Below are positions 1 through 8,807 of a DNA stretch of 64,000 nucleotides, one piece after another. The stretch is from NCBI RefSeq assembly GCF_003286415.2, contig NZ_CP043450.1:4402001-4466000 (forward strand), given 5' to 3'. The translations under genes were made by a program, and so were the position numbers. The notes beneath the pieces are model-generated. The model searched no databases. It was not told the DNA's origin and saw nothing but the letters and a program-made list of their open reading frames with translations. How positions within the stretch are numbered: the stretch's first letter is position 1; each line of letters opens with the position of its first letter. The stretch comes from Mucilaginibacter rubeus (GTDB lineage: Bacteria > Bacteroidota > Bacteroidia > Sphingobacteriales > Sphingobacteriaceae).

Positions 1-1
1 C

Positions 2-118
2 GAAAATAATGACATATTTACTTTAAGTTTTATAGCCTGGCTGGTAGCGCGCTGGGAGAAAAAAACAGCTCATAAAGTGGTGCTCCCCCTCATGCAAAAC
101 AGCAACCATACGCAATAA
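2..118 (+). CDS. C-terminal fragment of an unidentified protein (runs off the left edge)
   Basis: An open frame enters from the window edge and reads 38 codons to a TAA at 116-118. The peptide has a hydrophobic stretch (FTLSFIAWLVARW) followed by a basic tail, as at the cytoplasmic end of a membrane protein. The product is not recognised. It converges with the VOC gene whose stop is at 168. A chance open frame of this length is possible, so confidence is low. Confidence 0.3.
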   Translation, partial: ENNDIFTLSFIAWLVARWEKKTAHKVVLPLMQNSNHTQ

Positions 119-167
119 TACTGACAGACATGCCTTACGTTTTTCCTTAAGTTTGGATAAATGCACC

Positions 168-563
168 TCACATATTATCCATTAATAACACATTAAATTT
201 ATGGCCATCGGGATCAGCAAATGCAAATCCGTAATAATTGGCTTCATCACGTTCAACATCCTTTAATATAGTGCCCCCGGCGTTTTTCACCCGTTCTGCC
301 CATTCATTTACTTCAGCCTCAGTATCGGCAGCAAGGGTAAAAATAATTTCGCCACCCCTTATTGAACCAGACGTTAAATATTCATCTATTTGTGAACCCT
401 CTTCAAAAAAGTGGATCACGAAATTATCATCGCCAAAAAGAAAGCTGGCCAACTTAGGGTATTTGTTAGTTCCGTTAGGGGTAAAACCCAGTTGTGTATA
501 AAATTGATTAGTGCGCTCTGCGTCTTTTACGCTGAAATTAGCCCAGATTTTCTTTGTTTTCAT
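168..563 (-). CDS. VOC-fold protein (glyoxalase/bleomycin-resistance type)
   Basis: A 131-residue single VOC protein. It opens with WANFSVKDAERTNQFYTQLGF, the usual first beta-alpha unit, and ends with FADPDGHKFNVLLMD, the second metal-side strand (D-P-D-G-H-x-F/W-x-V). The first half has a helix of the EYLTSG type and no clear first metal ligand, so it may be a binding or resistance protein and not a lyase. It lies 14 bp downstream of the next VOC gene on the same strand, so the two are probably co-transcribed. Substrate unknown. Confidence 0.85.
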   Translation of the reverse strand: MKTKKIWANFSVKDAERTNQFYTQLGFTPNGTNKYPKLASFLFGDDNFVIHFFEEGSQIDEYLTSGSIRGGEIIFTLAADTEAEVNEWAERVKNAGGTILKDVERDEANYYGFAFADPDGHKFNVLLMDNM

Positions 564-577
564 ATTGTTGATGTTTA

Positions 578-1480
578 TTAGCCTTGATAAGCTTTTTGCA
601 AAGCTGCTATGTCAAATTTCTTCATAGGGAGAAATGCTTGTGTTACCCGGTCGATCTGCTGAGGGCTACCGCTTTTAAGCACTTCAGACATAAAGGTTGA
701 TGATATTTGCCATGATACGCCGTATTTATCCTTCAGCCAGCCACACTGCCCGGCTTTAGGATCGGCCGAAAGTGCCAACCAGTAATAGTCTATCTCTTCC
801 TGGGTTTCACATTCTATCAGCAGCGAAACAGCTTCATTAAATCCGAAACCATGATTATGAGCACTATCCATAGCGGCCAGCCAGGTTTGGTTTATATAAA
901 AATCGGCAAAGAGTAATGTACCTGCTTTATCCGGCCCCATATCTTCGGGCCGAGGAGCGGTAGTTCCCCTTTTACTTTCCTTAAATACCGAACAATAAAA
1001 ATCGATAGCCTCTTCGGCTTTGCCCGCTACCGCGCCGGTGAACATCATGGACGGTATAATAACCGGCCTTGGTTCCCCTGCAGGGTTTGTCAGGATCAGT
1101 TGCCATGACACACCGTATTTATCAGCCACCCAGCCATAGCGCTCGCTGAATGGGTAACGATCAAGTGGCATCATTACTGTTCCTCCATCTGCCAGTTTGC
1201 TCCATATCTCGTCAATACGTCGGGCCGCTTCCGGGTTGCGCGAAGGATCAAAATTGATCATAAACGAAATTGAAGGGTTAAACTTAAATAACGGCCCGGC
1301 ACTAATAGCCATAAAAGGTTGCCCCGCTATGGTAAATTCTACGATATCGCAATCGCCGGATGGCGTGTTATGCAACTGGCTACCAAAGCTAATAGCCGAA
1401 TCCGGCATTAAGGTAGTGTAAAATTCGGCGGCTTCTTTGGCCTGGTTGTCAAACCAAAGGTGAGGTTTAATGGGTAACAT
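578..1480 (-). CDS. PhnB-like tandem VOC protein
   Basis: Two PhnB/3-demethylubiquinone-methyltransferase-like VOC modules in tandem, each opening with the P-x-L-W-F/M-x-x-x-A-x-E-A-x-x-F-Y signature (residues about 5-20 and 155-170) and each containing a Y-G-V-S-W-Q strand. The frame extends 12 codons further upstream, but the ATG at 1480 (MLPIKPHLWFDN) starts exactly at the domain and is preferred. The family is widespread in Bacteroidota and its reaction is mostly uncharacterised; despite the family name no methyltransferase activity is implied. It is first in a two-gene operon with the shorter VOC gene. Confidence 0.85.
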   Translation of the reverse strand: MLPIKPHLWFDNQAKEAAEFYTTLMPDSAISFGSQLHNTPSGDCDIVEFTIAGQPFMAISAGPLFKFNPSISFMINFDPSRNPEAARRIDEIWSKLADGGTVMMPLDRYPFSERYGWVADKYGVSWQLILTNPAGEPRPVIIPSMMFTGAVAGKAEEAIDFYCSVFKESKRGTTAPRPEDMGPDKAGTLLFADFYINQTWLAAMDSAHNHGFGFNEAVSLLIECETQEEIDYYWLALSADPKAGQCGWLKDKYGVSWQISSTFMSEVLKSGSPQQIDRVTQAFLPMKKFDIAALQKAYQG

Positions 1481-1582
1481 AGGCAATTGTTTTTGATGAT
1501 AAACAAAGTTAAGCACGGTAGGTTTCAGGCTTCGGGGGCATTAGCGCCAAATTTAAGGGTGATTTGCGACTCTTTTTCTAAA

Positions 1583-1612
1583 AAACGCCCTTAGAAAATC
1601 TAAGAGGCGTTT
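1583..1612 (-). terminator. Rho-independent terminator of the DUF1772/DUF4267 operon
   Basis: The arms AAACGCC-CTTAG (1583-1594) and CTAAG-A-GGCGTTT (1600-1612) form a 12-bp stem with one bulge. On the minus strand it is followed by a T-rich run (complement of 1577-1586). It lies about 100 bp past the stop codon of the DUF1772-like gene and upstream of the PhnB-like gene. Confidence 0.7.
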
Positions 1613-1711
1613 GTGCAATTAAAAGCGTAAATTGTCAACAGAACTTTAATAAAAAGAAATGTTTAACCACTTCATGAAGGATAGTTCCGAGTAAAAATTA
1701 CAAAAAACGCT

Positions 1712-2179
1712 TCAGTAATAATTAACCACAACAAGACCGGCGATGGCTATAAAAAGTAGTGCTGCCCGCAAGCCGATCACCCTGTCCCAGCGTTGCTGTA
1801 ATTCTCTGATATTATCCACTATCCTGCCGAATTTCACAGCATCAACCATAATATTATTAACCGGCCTGGCAATGGTAAAGTATATAGCAAGATGCGTTAG
1901 CAGGGCAGCTAATGATATCGAGGCTAATTGCCCGTGAAAAGTGTGTAAACCGGCAATCATTACTTGCAATAAGGTGCTCAGGATTGCTGTAACGCCGACT
2001 AAGGGCATCCTGGCATCTGCCACTTCATGAAAATGGCCCATTACATCGGCTACGGATGCATCTTTACTTTTAGCAGCGGCCTTTTTGCCAACCAGGGCAA
2101 AAAACACATCGGTTCCGAAGACTACGGCGGTAGTGACTATCGCTAACCCGTTTAAAATATGTAATACGGAAGTGTTCAT
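1712..2179 (-). CDS. DUF1772-like four-helix membrane protein
   Basis: A 155-residue integral membrane protein with four predicted transmembrane segments (about residues 5-28, 58-78, 84-106, 135-153). The N-terminal GLAIVTTAVVFGTDVFFALVG and the central R-P-V-N-x-x-M region resemble the DUF1772/anthrone-oxygenase-like family, whose role in most bacteria is unknown. The start at 2179 is 3 bp from the stop of the DUF4267 gene, so the two are translationally close. Both probably act in the inner membrane, and a Crp-type regulator lies upstream. Confidence 0.65.
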   Translation of the reverse strand: MNTSVLHILNGLAIVTTAVVFGTDVFFALVGKKAAAKSKDASVADVMGHFHEVADARMPLVGVTAILSTLLQVMIAGLHTFHGQLASISLAALLTHLAIYFTIARPVNNIMVDAVKFGRIVDNIRELQQRWDRVIGLRAALLFIAIAGLVVVNYY

Positions 2180-2182
2180 GGC

Positions 2183-2596
2183 TTAGTTAGATTTTGCTTT
2201 GAATAAAAAGATGGCTGTAACCGCCATATACATTGCAGTAATACCGTGGATCAGTAAATGAGTTAGGTCTTGGGGCCCATTTACTGCCAGAACAGTGAGA
2301 CAATCAGATACGGGGATAATGATCGCCGCGCAGAATGTAAAAGCAGTAGCTCTGGGGTTACGTATAAGAAGAAAAATGAGCACTACGATGCCAGAAAAGA
2401 TGTCCCGGATGCCCTTGATCCACCCATAAGCCAAAGCTTCCCTGGTATGTACTAATGGGATGCCAAATCCTTCGGCACCCACTTCAGGCGCGAGTATAAA
2501 CCGCGCGCCGAGGAAAATAATACCTGCAACTACTGCAGCAGTAAGCCAGTAAGAGGCCGAGCGAGGGCCCCAGGAGTTGATAGTTTGAGTTTTCAT
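2183..2596 (-). CDS. DUF4267 membrane protein
   Basis: A 137-residue membrane protein with four hydrophobic segments. The order FLGARFILAPEVGAEGFGIP, then GIRDIFSGIVVLIFLL, then the charged loop IIPVSDCLTVLAVNG matches the DUF4267 family (no established function). It is first in an operon with the DUF1772-like gene and lies 72 bp downstream of a Crp/Fnr gene on the same strand, which may control it. Confidence 0.75.
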   Translation of the reverse strand: MKTQTINSWGPRSASYWLTAAVVAGIIFLGARFILAPEVGAEGFGIPLVHTREALAYGWIKGIRDIFSGIVVLIFLLIRNPRATAFTFCAAIIIPVSDCLTVLAVNGPQDLTHLLIHGITAMYMAVTAIFLFKAKSN

Positions 2597-2668
2597 TTGC
2601 TTTATTGATTCGTTTAAGCAAATTTCGCCCCATCCAATTTTTTATGCATTCACCCAGGTTAATAAATG

Positions 2669-3238
2669 CTACAGGGCCGCTCTTTTCCGTATCCGGGATA
2701 AAGATTGGGGTTTGATGCCCACGTAAGAAGCGATGTAATACTGTGGTACACGCTGGTTAATGTCGGCAAATGTTTTGAGGAAACGCTGATAACGTATTTC
2801 AGGCGAGTCTTTATAAAAAGATGATAACTGCTGCAGTACGCTGACGAAAACCTGTTCGATACCGAGCCTGCCCAGGCGCTCGCCTTCCCCCACTTCACGA
2901 TAAATTTGCTGCAGGCCGTCATAACTAACAACGTAAAATAAAGTATCCTCCAATGCCTGGATATTCTTATTAGATGGTACCTGCGGAAGAAAGCTCTCGT
3001 AATCGCAAACAAAATCTCCCTCCCTGCCAAAATAGTAAGTGCCCTCGTTGCCGTCCTCGTTCATATAATATCTGACAAGGCCTTTCTCCATAAGGGCTAC
3101 CGAACGGCATACCTGTCCCTCCCGTAAAAAAAAATCCCCCTTTTTGATGCTCCTTTCACTGAAGATCTGTTTGATCAGATACGCCTCATCATCCGAAAGG
3201 TGAATGATTTGCCTGAGCCTATCGATGAGCTTTTCCAT
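2669..3238 (-). CDS. Crp/Fnr-family transcriptional regulator
   Basis: A 189-residue regulator with a cyclic-nucleotide-binding-type beta-roll (about residues 25-110: FFLREGQVCRSVALMEKGLVRYYMNEDG), a dimerisation helix and a C-terminal winged helix (YYIASYVGIKPQSLSRIRKR). The recognition helix reads Q-S-L-S-R, not the E-T-L-S-R of the four Crp-type proteins at 29.8-49.8 kb, so a different operator is likely. There is no FNR-type cysteine cluster, and the ligand is unknown. Just upstream (minus-strand sense) is the tRNA fragment, so this gene is probably ancestral chromosome and not island. Confidence 0.88.
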   Translation of the reverse strand: MEKLIDRLRQIIHLSDDEAYLIKQIFSERSIKKGDFFLREGQVCRSVALMEKGLVRYYMNEDGNEGTYYFGREGDFVCDYESFLPQVPSNKNIQALEDTLFYVVSYDGLQQIYREVGEGERLGRLGIEQVFVSVLQQLSSFYKDSPEIRYQRFLKTFADINQRVPQYYIASYVGIKPQSLSRIRKRAAL

Positions 3239-3287
3239 AAGAAGATTTTTAGAAATAACTATTTGCCTATGAGATTTTTACGGGCAT

Positions 3288-3322
3288 AAAAAAAGGAAAT
3301 TTGCCATTATACAAATTTCCTT
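3288..3322 (-). terminator. Terminator of the truncated tRNA
   Basis: A perfect 11-bp stem (3293-3303 with 3312-3322, arms AAGGAAATTTG/CAAATTTCCTT) with an 8-nt loop. On the minus strand it is followed by a run of seven T (complement of 3288-3294). It abuts the 3' end of the tRNA fragment, as expected for the native terminator of a tRNA gene. Confidence 0.8.
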
Positions 3323-3372
3323 AGGTGATCCCATTTGGATTCGAACCAAAGACCTACAGATTAGAAATCTTT
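3323..3372 (-). pseudogene. tRNA-Arg(UCU) 3' half, probable attachment-site scar
   Basis: Read on the minus strand this is the 3' half of a tRNA: anticodon loop TTTCTAA (anticodon TCT, Arg), 3' anticodon stem TCTGT, variable loop AGGTC, T arm TTTGG-TTCGAAT-CCAAA, acceptor strand TGGGATC, discriminator A. The 5' anticodon strand (AAAGA) already has a mismatch, and nothing before it resembles a D arm or acceptor strand, so no functional tRNA can form. A 3'-half tRNA next to its own terminator is the typical product of integrase-mediated insertion; the inserted side would extend rightward. Confidence 0.75.
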
Positions 3373-3683
3373 AGGCTATATTAAAAAATGCGTCGTATCA
3401 TGTTTACAGTGAGCAATTTACGAACAATTTCAATACGGTCAAAATTTTTTGTACCATATTTGTACCATTCTTATTATACTGCGAAAGTCAATTGTCATTT
3501 TAACCATTGAGTAGTGTTAATGAAATCAAATTTAAATATCTTGCTTGGGTTGATAGCATGATCAAGGTGTAATAGAATACGATGAGCCATTTTCCGGAAC
3601 TCATTAATCAACGGCTACAGAATATCCTCTTTACAATCCATCTTTTTATTGAGCTATATGATCATTAATCAGAACTAACAGTA
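3373..3683. other. Non-coding junction with TTTGTACCAT direct repeats
   Basis: No gene is seen. Two direct repeats of TTTGTACCAT lie 11 bp apart (3448-3457 and 3459-3468), about 80 bp inside the tRNA scar. Their position is like that of arm-type integrase sites, but no integrase is present in the window. The rest looks featureless, including a TTGAT-N6-ATCAA dyad at 3550-3565 that does not have the 4-bp spacing of the boxes further right. Confidence 0.4.
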
Positions 3684-6284
3684 TCAACTGTTCTGAAAAA
3701 CCGGTTTGATCGCGCTCCCATTATTTAAAGTAGATGAAAGTTTAAACTGCACAGATACCATAACCCCTTCTCTACCGGATATCTCAAATACCCCTCTCAA
3801 TTGCCTTGAAAGGCCATTCATCATCTGCATACCAAGAGATTTGTTCATAATAGCATCGAAATCTTCCGGTAACCCCCTCCCATTATCTTTAACAACGAGG
3901 TTTACCCGGTCATGATCACCCTTTTTGAACGATATCATGATCTTCCCCGGCTCATTATCAAAAGCATACTTGACAGCGTTGGTAATAGCTTCATTTAAGA
4001 TCAGCCCGATCGGAACGGCTTGCGAAAGGTCAACATTCAGCGGATCGACAGCTTGGATAAACTTGATATTTTCTGCCCCAAGTCCACTGGAAAGATTGTT
4101 GACCAGGTCTGAAACATATGCGGGCATGTTTATACTCGCGATCTGTGCATTATTATAAAGTTTCTGATGAATGAGTGCTATAGCATTTACTCTGTTCTCA
4201 CTTTCAGCAATGGCTTCCTTAGCATCTGTATTATTCAAAAAACCTGCTTGAGCTCTTAGAAGGCTCATAATGATCTGAAGATTATTCTTAACCCTGTGGT
4301 GTACTTCTCTCAATAACCAGTCTTTCTCTTTTAAAAGTCCATCTTTATCCGCCAGCAACCCGTCCTTTTCATATAATAAGCTTTGCAGAATTATATTTTG
4401 CGAATTGATAGCTTCCTGTTGAAACTCCAGTTTCTTGTTGATTTTTTGTTTGCTTCTAAAGGCGAGTATGGCCAATGTCGCCACAAGCAAAAGAACAAGT
4501 ACGCCCGCTATCATTACATTCCGAATCGTATTTGAACGCTGTATCACCACTTCCTGGAGTTTCTGTTTATTCTCCAACAACTTAATATCCTTAGATTTTT
4601 TATCCGCCTCATATTTAATATTCAATTCGGATATTTTCTGCGTGGCGGCTAAACCGTTAATGGAATCATTTAATATTTTATGCCGCGCAAAGTGCCTGAT
4701 AGCCGGAATATAGTTCCCCAGGGCGGAATCCGCTTTAAAAAGTAAGCTATGGGTTTCCAATTCCTGGTCCCTGTCAAAATATTGTGGATCCTTTAATGAA
4801 GCGTCCAGATATTTCTTTCCCTCTTTGTACCGGGCATGCTGTGTATAATACCTACCTATGATAAATAACGCGCCGCCGCCGGTCAAAGTTAAACGGTCAT
4901 TCATATTTGTTCCGTTTTCCTGATCAGCAGCTTTATCAAGCCGGAGCATTTCCAAATAGTTCTGTTCCGCCAGTTTCTGGTTTCCGAGCAGGTCATAAAT
5001 ATAACCATAGGTAGAGGCAAAGAGTTCTTTGTTATTCAGGGAATTAGTGGGATACTTATTTAAGAACTCATTGAGAAACCTAAGCGCCTTTTTAGGTTCT
5101 CCTCCGGCAGCCATAAAATTGGCTATCTTATACCCGTCCATATATTTATCGGGATTCGACCTGTTGGCCTCATATTCGAGCACTATCTGATAAAACTGAA
5201 TAGCTTTATCATATCTTTTTAACGCAGCGTATGTATTTCCGAGAGCAACATAAGGTTTGATCTGTTTATCGGGATCATCCCCGGCCGCCTTGAGTCCGGC
5301 AAATCCCCAGGAGAGCGCCTTATCATAGCGACCGTTAAACCGGTAAAAATCGCTCACAATATAATAGGTCGTCATGGAAAGCGTCTCATGGATCAACGAA
5401 AAAAGCCTCAACATTTCCAACATGTCTTTTTCAGCTTGCGCTATTTGCTCGTGATTTCCCCGTACAATGACCAGATCTCGTAAGCTATAACCAGCCTCTT
5501 TTAGATTATTTGCCTGGCGATAATATTTAACCGCCATTTCATGGCTATGAATAATATCGCTATAGGTGCTGTTGTTCTCGGGCATCCAGGTACCCAGCTG
5601 TGACCAGGCGTGCGCCTCGCTTCCGGGATCTCTGTATCGATGAAAACGTTGAATAATATCCATAAAAGCTCTCCGGCCACCGGCAACATCCCCCCGGTTA
5701 AAACAATATTTGGCGGTCAGGACAGAACATTCATTCAACCATTTGTCTGAGCCTGCTTTCTCAGCGATCGCAGCAGCCTGTCCGATCAGCGGCAAAGCCT
5801 GTTTGTATTCCTTGCTGTCTGCCGGGAAGTTGAAAACGCCGCGCTCTCCGATCAGCAGTAACAGACGTACTTTTTCTTCACCATAGGTGCTTCCGGCTAT
5901 CTCCAGCGCATCTTTAAATTGGCTCCTCTCCAAAACAACTTTGCATTGCAGAAACTTTGCTTCATTGACACCTTCTGTGAAACCCAAGACATAGCTTAGT
6001 TGCAAAGCCTGCCCCGCATAATATGCAACACTGTCAACGGCCTCATTGGTCAAAGTACGGGCAAACCAGTAAATATGGGAAACCTTGAGCAATAAGTTGA
6101 CCTTATTGGTATCAGCAGGCATCTGAGCGATCTTTTCCAACAAAGGCGAAGGATCTTTTTCAGTTTCTTTTTTAACGGGTAATCCCCCTCTGGTAGCCTG
6201 TCCAAAACATGTAAGGGAAAAGAGCAAAAGGAAAGTAAGAGTACAAATCCATTTACGCATTGTAAAAAGAGGCAAATGCTTCAT
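3684..6284 (-). CDS. TPR-containing HisKA_2 sensor histidine kinase
   Basis: An 866-residue sensor. N-terminal signal/anchor (MRKWICTLTFLLLFSLTCFG), then tetratricopeptide-type repeats to about residue 560, a transmembrane helix (NVMIAGVLVLLLVATLAILAF) near 590, a coiled coil (LLADKDGLLKEKDWLL), a HisKA_2 phosphoacceptor domain (EVHHRVKNNLQ, near 660) and a HATPase_c domain (N-box LNEAITNAVKYAF, G1 box DNGRGLP, later SLGMQMMNGL). The TPR part should face the periplasm. No response regulator is adjacent, so it is an orphan kinase. An in-frame ATG at 6260 is an alternative start that gives a cleaner signal peptide. It is closely related in architecture to the kinase at 30889. Confidence 0.9.
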   Translation of the reverse strand: MKHLPLFTMRKWICTLTFLLLFSLTCFGQATRGGLPVKKETEKDPSPLLEKIAQMPADTNKVNLLLKVSHIYWFARTLTNEAVDSVAYYAGQALQLSYVLGFTEGVNEAKFLQCKVVLERSQFKDALEIAGSTYGEEKVRLLLLIGERGVFNFPADSKEYKQALPLIGQAAAIAEKAGSDKWLNECSVLTAKYCFNRGDVAGGRRAFMDIIQRFHRYRDPGSEAHAWSQLGTWMPENNSTYSDIIHSHEMAVKYYRQANNLKEAGYSLRDLVIVRGNHEQIAQAEKDMLEMLRLFSLIHETLSMTTYYIVSDFYRFNGRYDKALSWGFAGLKAAGDDPDKQIKPYVALGNTYAALKRYDKAIQFYQIVLEYEANRSNPDKYMDGYKIANFMAAGGEPKKALRFLNEFLNKYPTNSLNNKELFASTYGYIYDLLGNQKLAEQNYLEMLRLDKAADQENGTNMNDRLTLTGGGALFIIGRYYTQHARYKEGKKYLDASLKDPQYFDRDQELETHSLLFKADSALGNYIPAIRHFARHKILNDSINGLAATQKISELNIKYEADKKSKDIKLLENKQKLQEVVIQRSNTIRNVMIAGVLVLLLVATLAILAFRSKQKINKKLEFQQEAINSQNIILQSLLYEKDGLLADKDGLLKEKDWLLREVHHRVKNNLQIIMSLLRAQAGFLNNTDAKEAIAESENRVNAIALIHQKLYNNAQIASINMPAYVSDLVNNLSSGLGAENIKFIQAVDPLNVDLSQAVPIGLILNEAITNAVKYAFDNEPGKIMISFKKGDHDRVNLVVKDNGRGLPEDFDAIMNKSLGMQMMNGLSRQLRGVFEISGREGVMVSVQFKLSSTLNNGSAIKPVFQNS

Positions 6285-6392
6285 ATGTGAAAAATATTTT
6301 CGCTGCGAAAATCCAACAATTTCCGTCTCCTATTTTTTCCAGACTAATTAAACCATCTTCCGATGACTTTAAACCAAATTTACGAATAAAAT

Positions 6393-6430
6393 AAAGATAG
6401 CGTGCATGACCTATGCAGCACGCTATCTTT
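6393..6430. terminator. 13-bp hairpin, probable bidirectional terminator
   Basis: The arms AAAGATAGCGTGC (6393-6405) and GCACGCTATCTTT (6418-6430) pair perfectly. The plus strand continues with GATTTTTT and the minus strand with an AT-rich run, so it could stop transcription either way. It separates the DsbD operon from the sensor kinase gene. The rest of the 6285-6644 gap holds only this hairpin and the next one. Confidence 0.6.
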
Positions 6431-6566
6431 GATTTTTTGGGGAGGTATATCTTCATAAGTTGAAAGTGGCTTTGCTTGATTCCGATATTCGATGAAGATC
6501 ATATTTCATTTTTCTGGTTATATGCCCCGGCACCGGGACATCTCTTCAAATTCTTCGGCGTATAAA

Positions 6567-6594
6567 AAAAGCATCCGCTTCAGGGGATGCTTTT
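6567..6594 (-). terminator. Terminator of the cysK-dsbD operon
   Basis: The stem AAAAGCATCC (6567-6576) / GGATGCTTTT (6585-6594) has an 8-nt loop, with a minus-strand T run (complement of 6564-6570). It lies 50 bp beyond the DsbD stop codon. Confidence 0.8.
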
Positions 6595-6644
6595 TGCTAA
6601 CTAACTAATAACTGATTTTTAAGAACAATTGAAGACTTTCTATA

Positions 6645-8339
6645 TCACTCGTGTAATATCTGATCGTTAAAGGCCTTTAATCCGCTGTTTAAATAAGCCC
6701 GATAAATTGAGGGATCATATTCAGCACCCTGAGGAGCGACCAAAGGTTTCTGGGTGTCAGGATCAAGCAGCACGTAAAAAGGTTGTGAATTGGAGACAAA
6801 TTTGCTGGTTTGCAAATAGCTCAATTTAGCGCCGATGGTCTTAAGTTGTTTACCTTCAGCCGTAACAGATCGTTCGGCCGCATCCAGTTCGGTTTTGTCA
6901 TCCACATAAAGTTGAACAAGCACGTAATCCTGTGTGATCACCCGGCGGACCTGCTTGTCAGTCCATACGTCTGCTTCCATCTTACGGCAATTCACACAGG
7001 CGTGCCCGGTAAAGTCGATCATTACAGGTTTATGCATCTTCCGGGCAAAGGCCAGGCCTTCATCATAATCGAAGAACGGGTCAAAACCCTTTGGCTTGTC
7101 GAACAGGTCGGCATATTTATGCTGCTTTCCGGTATCCTGTAATTGTCCAGTGGTACTCCGGCCTTCATTCATGGCCGAAAGATCGAAATCCTGCGTGGCC
7201 ATTGGGGGCAACAGCGCACTTATGGATCTAAGTGGCGCTCCCCATAAGCCAGGCACCATATACAGTCCAAAGGAGAGTACGATGATCGCCATGAACAGGC
7301 GGGGCACCGATACAAAAGAGGACTCGCTGTCATGACTGAATTTAAGTTTACCGAGCAAATAGAGCCCCATCAGCACAAAGATCACGATCCACAATACCAG
7401 GAAAACCTCTCTGTCAAAAAGGTGCCAGTGATAGGCCAGATCAACGTTGGACAGGAACTTGAGCGAAAGCGCCAGCTCCAGAAAACCCAATACGACCTTG
7501 ACGCTGTTCAGCCAGCTTCCCGATCTGGGAAGCGAGCTTAGCAAGGTGGGGAACATGGCGAAGACCACAAACGGGCTCGCCAGGGCGAACGAATAGCCCA
7601 GCATACCAATAGCAGGTCCGAGCAATGCTCCGGTCGTGGCTGCCTGTACCAGCAGGGTCCCGACTATCGGTCCGGTGCATGAAAATGATACCAGCGCAAG
7701 CGTCGCGGCCATAAAGAAGAGTCCAGCCATACCGGACCTTTCCGATCTTGCGTCGGCCGCGTTTACCCACCCGGATGGCAAGGTAATTTCGAATGCACCT
7801 AAAAATGAAGCTGCGAAAATGACCAATGCTATAAAAAAGGCCATATTGAATATACCGTTAGTTGCCAGATCATTGAGCGAGGCGGCCCCGAAACTGACGG
7901 TGATCAGCAAACCCAGCACTACGTAAATAACCATGATACTGATGCCGTAAATAAGGGCCTTGATAACACCGCCATTCTTTTTCTCCGAGCTTTTTGTAAA
8001 AAAGCTAATAGTAAGCGGCACCATAGGAAATATACAGGGCATAAAGAAAGCAGCACACCCGCCGATAAAACCGGACAGGAATATGGCCCAGAGCGCTTGA
8101 TGCTGCTGAGGTTTTCCTGCCGGTCCCGACACGTCATTCACTTTTTGCTTTTCTTCGGCTTTGCTCCTGCCACGATGCTGTAATGTCCCGGTGGCTTTTG
8201 CGGCAGGCGCTTGGGTCTCAATGGGCGTGAACTCAATATCTTTTGTTGATACCGTATCCTGCGCTTTGCCCGATAGGCAAAGAAAGAGTGCGAGAACGAT
8301 CAACACGAACGATCTTATTTTAAATGCTATGTTATTCAC
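6645..8339 (-). CDS. dsbD: DsbD-type transmembrane thiol:disulfide reductant carrier
   Basis: A 564-residue protein carrying cytoplasmic reducing power across the inner membrane. Signal peptide (about 1-26), a linker, then the CcdA/DsbD membrane domain with redox Cys in CAAFFMPCIFPMVP and SFSCTGPIVG, about eight transmembrane segments, and a C-terminal periplasmic thioredoxin-like domain with C-x-x-C in TGHACVNCRKMEADVW. The N-terminal alpha domain of classical DsbD is missing here and is encoded by the separate gene 9 bp upstream. It is last in an operon with that gene and cysteine synthase. Confidence 0.92.
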   Translation of the reverse strand: MNNIAFKIRSFVLIVLALFLCLSGKAQDTVSTKDIEFTPIETQAPAAKATGTLQHRGRSKAEEKQKVNDVSGPAGKPQQHQALWAIFLSGFIGGCAAFFMPCIFPMVPLTISFFTKSSEKKNGGVIKALIYGISIMVIYVVLGLLITVSFGAASLNDLATNGIFNMAFFIALVIFAASFLGAFEITLPSGWVNAADARSERSGMAGLFFMAATLALVSFSCTGPIVGTLLVQAATTGALLGPAIGMLGYSFALASPFVVFAMFPTLLSSLPRSGSWLNSVKVVLGFLELALSLKFLSNVDLAYHWHLFDREVFLVLWIVIFVLMGLYLLGKLKFSHDSESSFVSVPRLFMAIIVLSFGLYMVPGLWGAPLRSISALLPPMATQDFDLSAMNEGRSTTGQLQDTGKQHKYADLFDKPKGFDPFFDYDEGLAFARKMHKPVMIDFTGHACVNCRKMEADVWTDKQVRRVITQDYVLVQLYVDDKTELDAAERSVTAEGKQLKTIGAKLSYLQTSKFVSNSQPFYVLLDPDTQKPLVAPQGAEYDPSIYRAYLNSGLKAFNDQILHE

Positions 8340-8348
8340 TATGTATGA

Positions 8349-8795
8349 TTATTTAACGGGGATGCTGAACGCGATCTCGGCAGGCGGTAAACATTTCTGG
8401 TCATTACAGGTCATGTATTCCAGCTTCCCGGTTACGGTCGTCTGTCCAGCATTGAGTTTGATCTTTTGCTGGAATATGACCGAGGTCTCAAAAAAGCTTA
8501 CGTCCATCCCAAAAGCCTTTTCCATACGGGTGATGGGTTTGGGTTCTGTGGTGCCGCCTATGAGCGTATAAGCCTTTGATGGCGCGAAAGTGATCGTGGT
8601 CTTGACCGGTCCCCCGTCTTTTACATTTTGTGAATACACATGCCATCCATTGTCAATGGATGCTTTGATATAGATCATAGCTTCTTTGGCATTTATTGAT
8701 TTAGCGGCATAGCTCCAGTGCACGGGCTCGAGTATCTGCGCCTTGGTTTGAAGGGACGCCAGTAGAACAACAAGCGCCATAAGTACTTTTTTCAT
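8349..8795 (-). CDS. Free-standing DsbD N-terminal (alpha) domain protein
   Basis: A 148-residue secreted protein: signal peptide MKKVLMALVVLLASLQTKAQ, then an immunoglobulin-like DsbD-alpha domain containing HVYSQNVKDGGPVKTTITF and the redox pair in MTCNDQKCLPP. In E. coli DsbD the same domain passes electrons from the C-terminal thioredoxin domain to periplasmic partners. Here it is a separate polypeptide, 9 bp before the DsbD membrane gene and 12 bp after cysteine synthase, so the reductase is split into two subunits. Confidence 0.85.
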   Translation of the reverse strand: MKKVLMALVVLLASLQTKAQILEPVHWSYAAKSINAKEAMIYIKASIDNGWHVYSQNVKDGGPVKTTITFAPSKAYTLIGGTTEPKPITRMEKAFGMDVSFFETSVIFQQKIKLNAGQTTVTGKLEYMTCNDQKCLPPAEIAFSIPVK

Positions 8796-8807
8796 ATGAT
8801 TCCTTAT

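Noticed and set aside
3550..3565. TTGAT-N6-ATCAA dyad as a Crp box
   Set aside because: Spacer is 6 bp instead of 4, and none of the other promoter parts are present.
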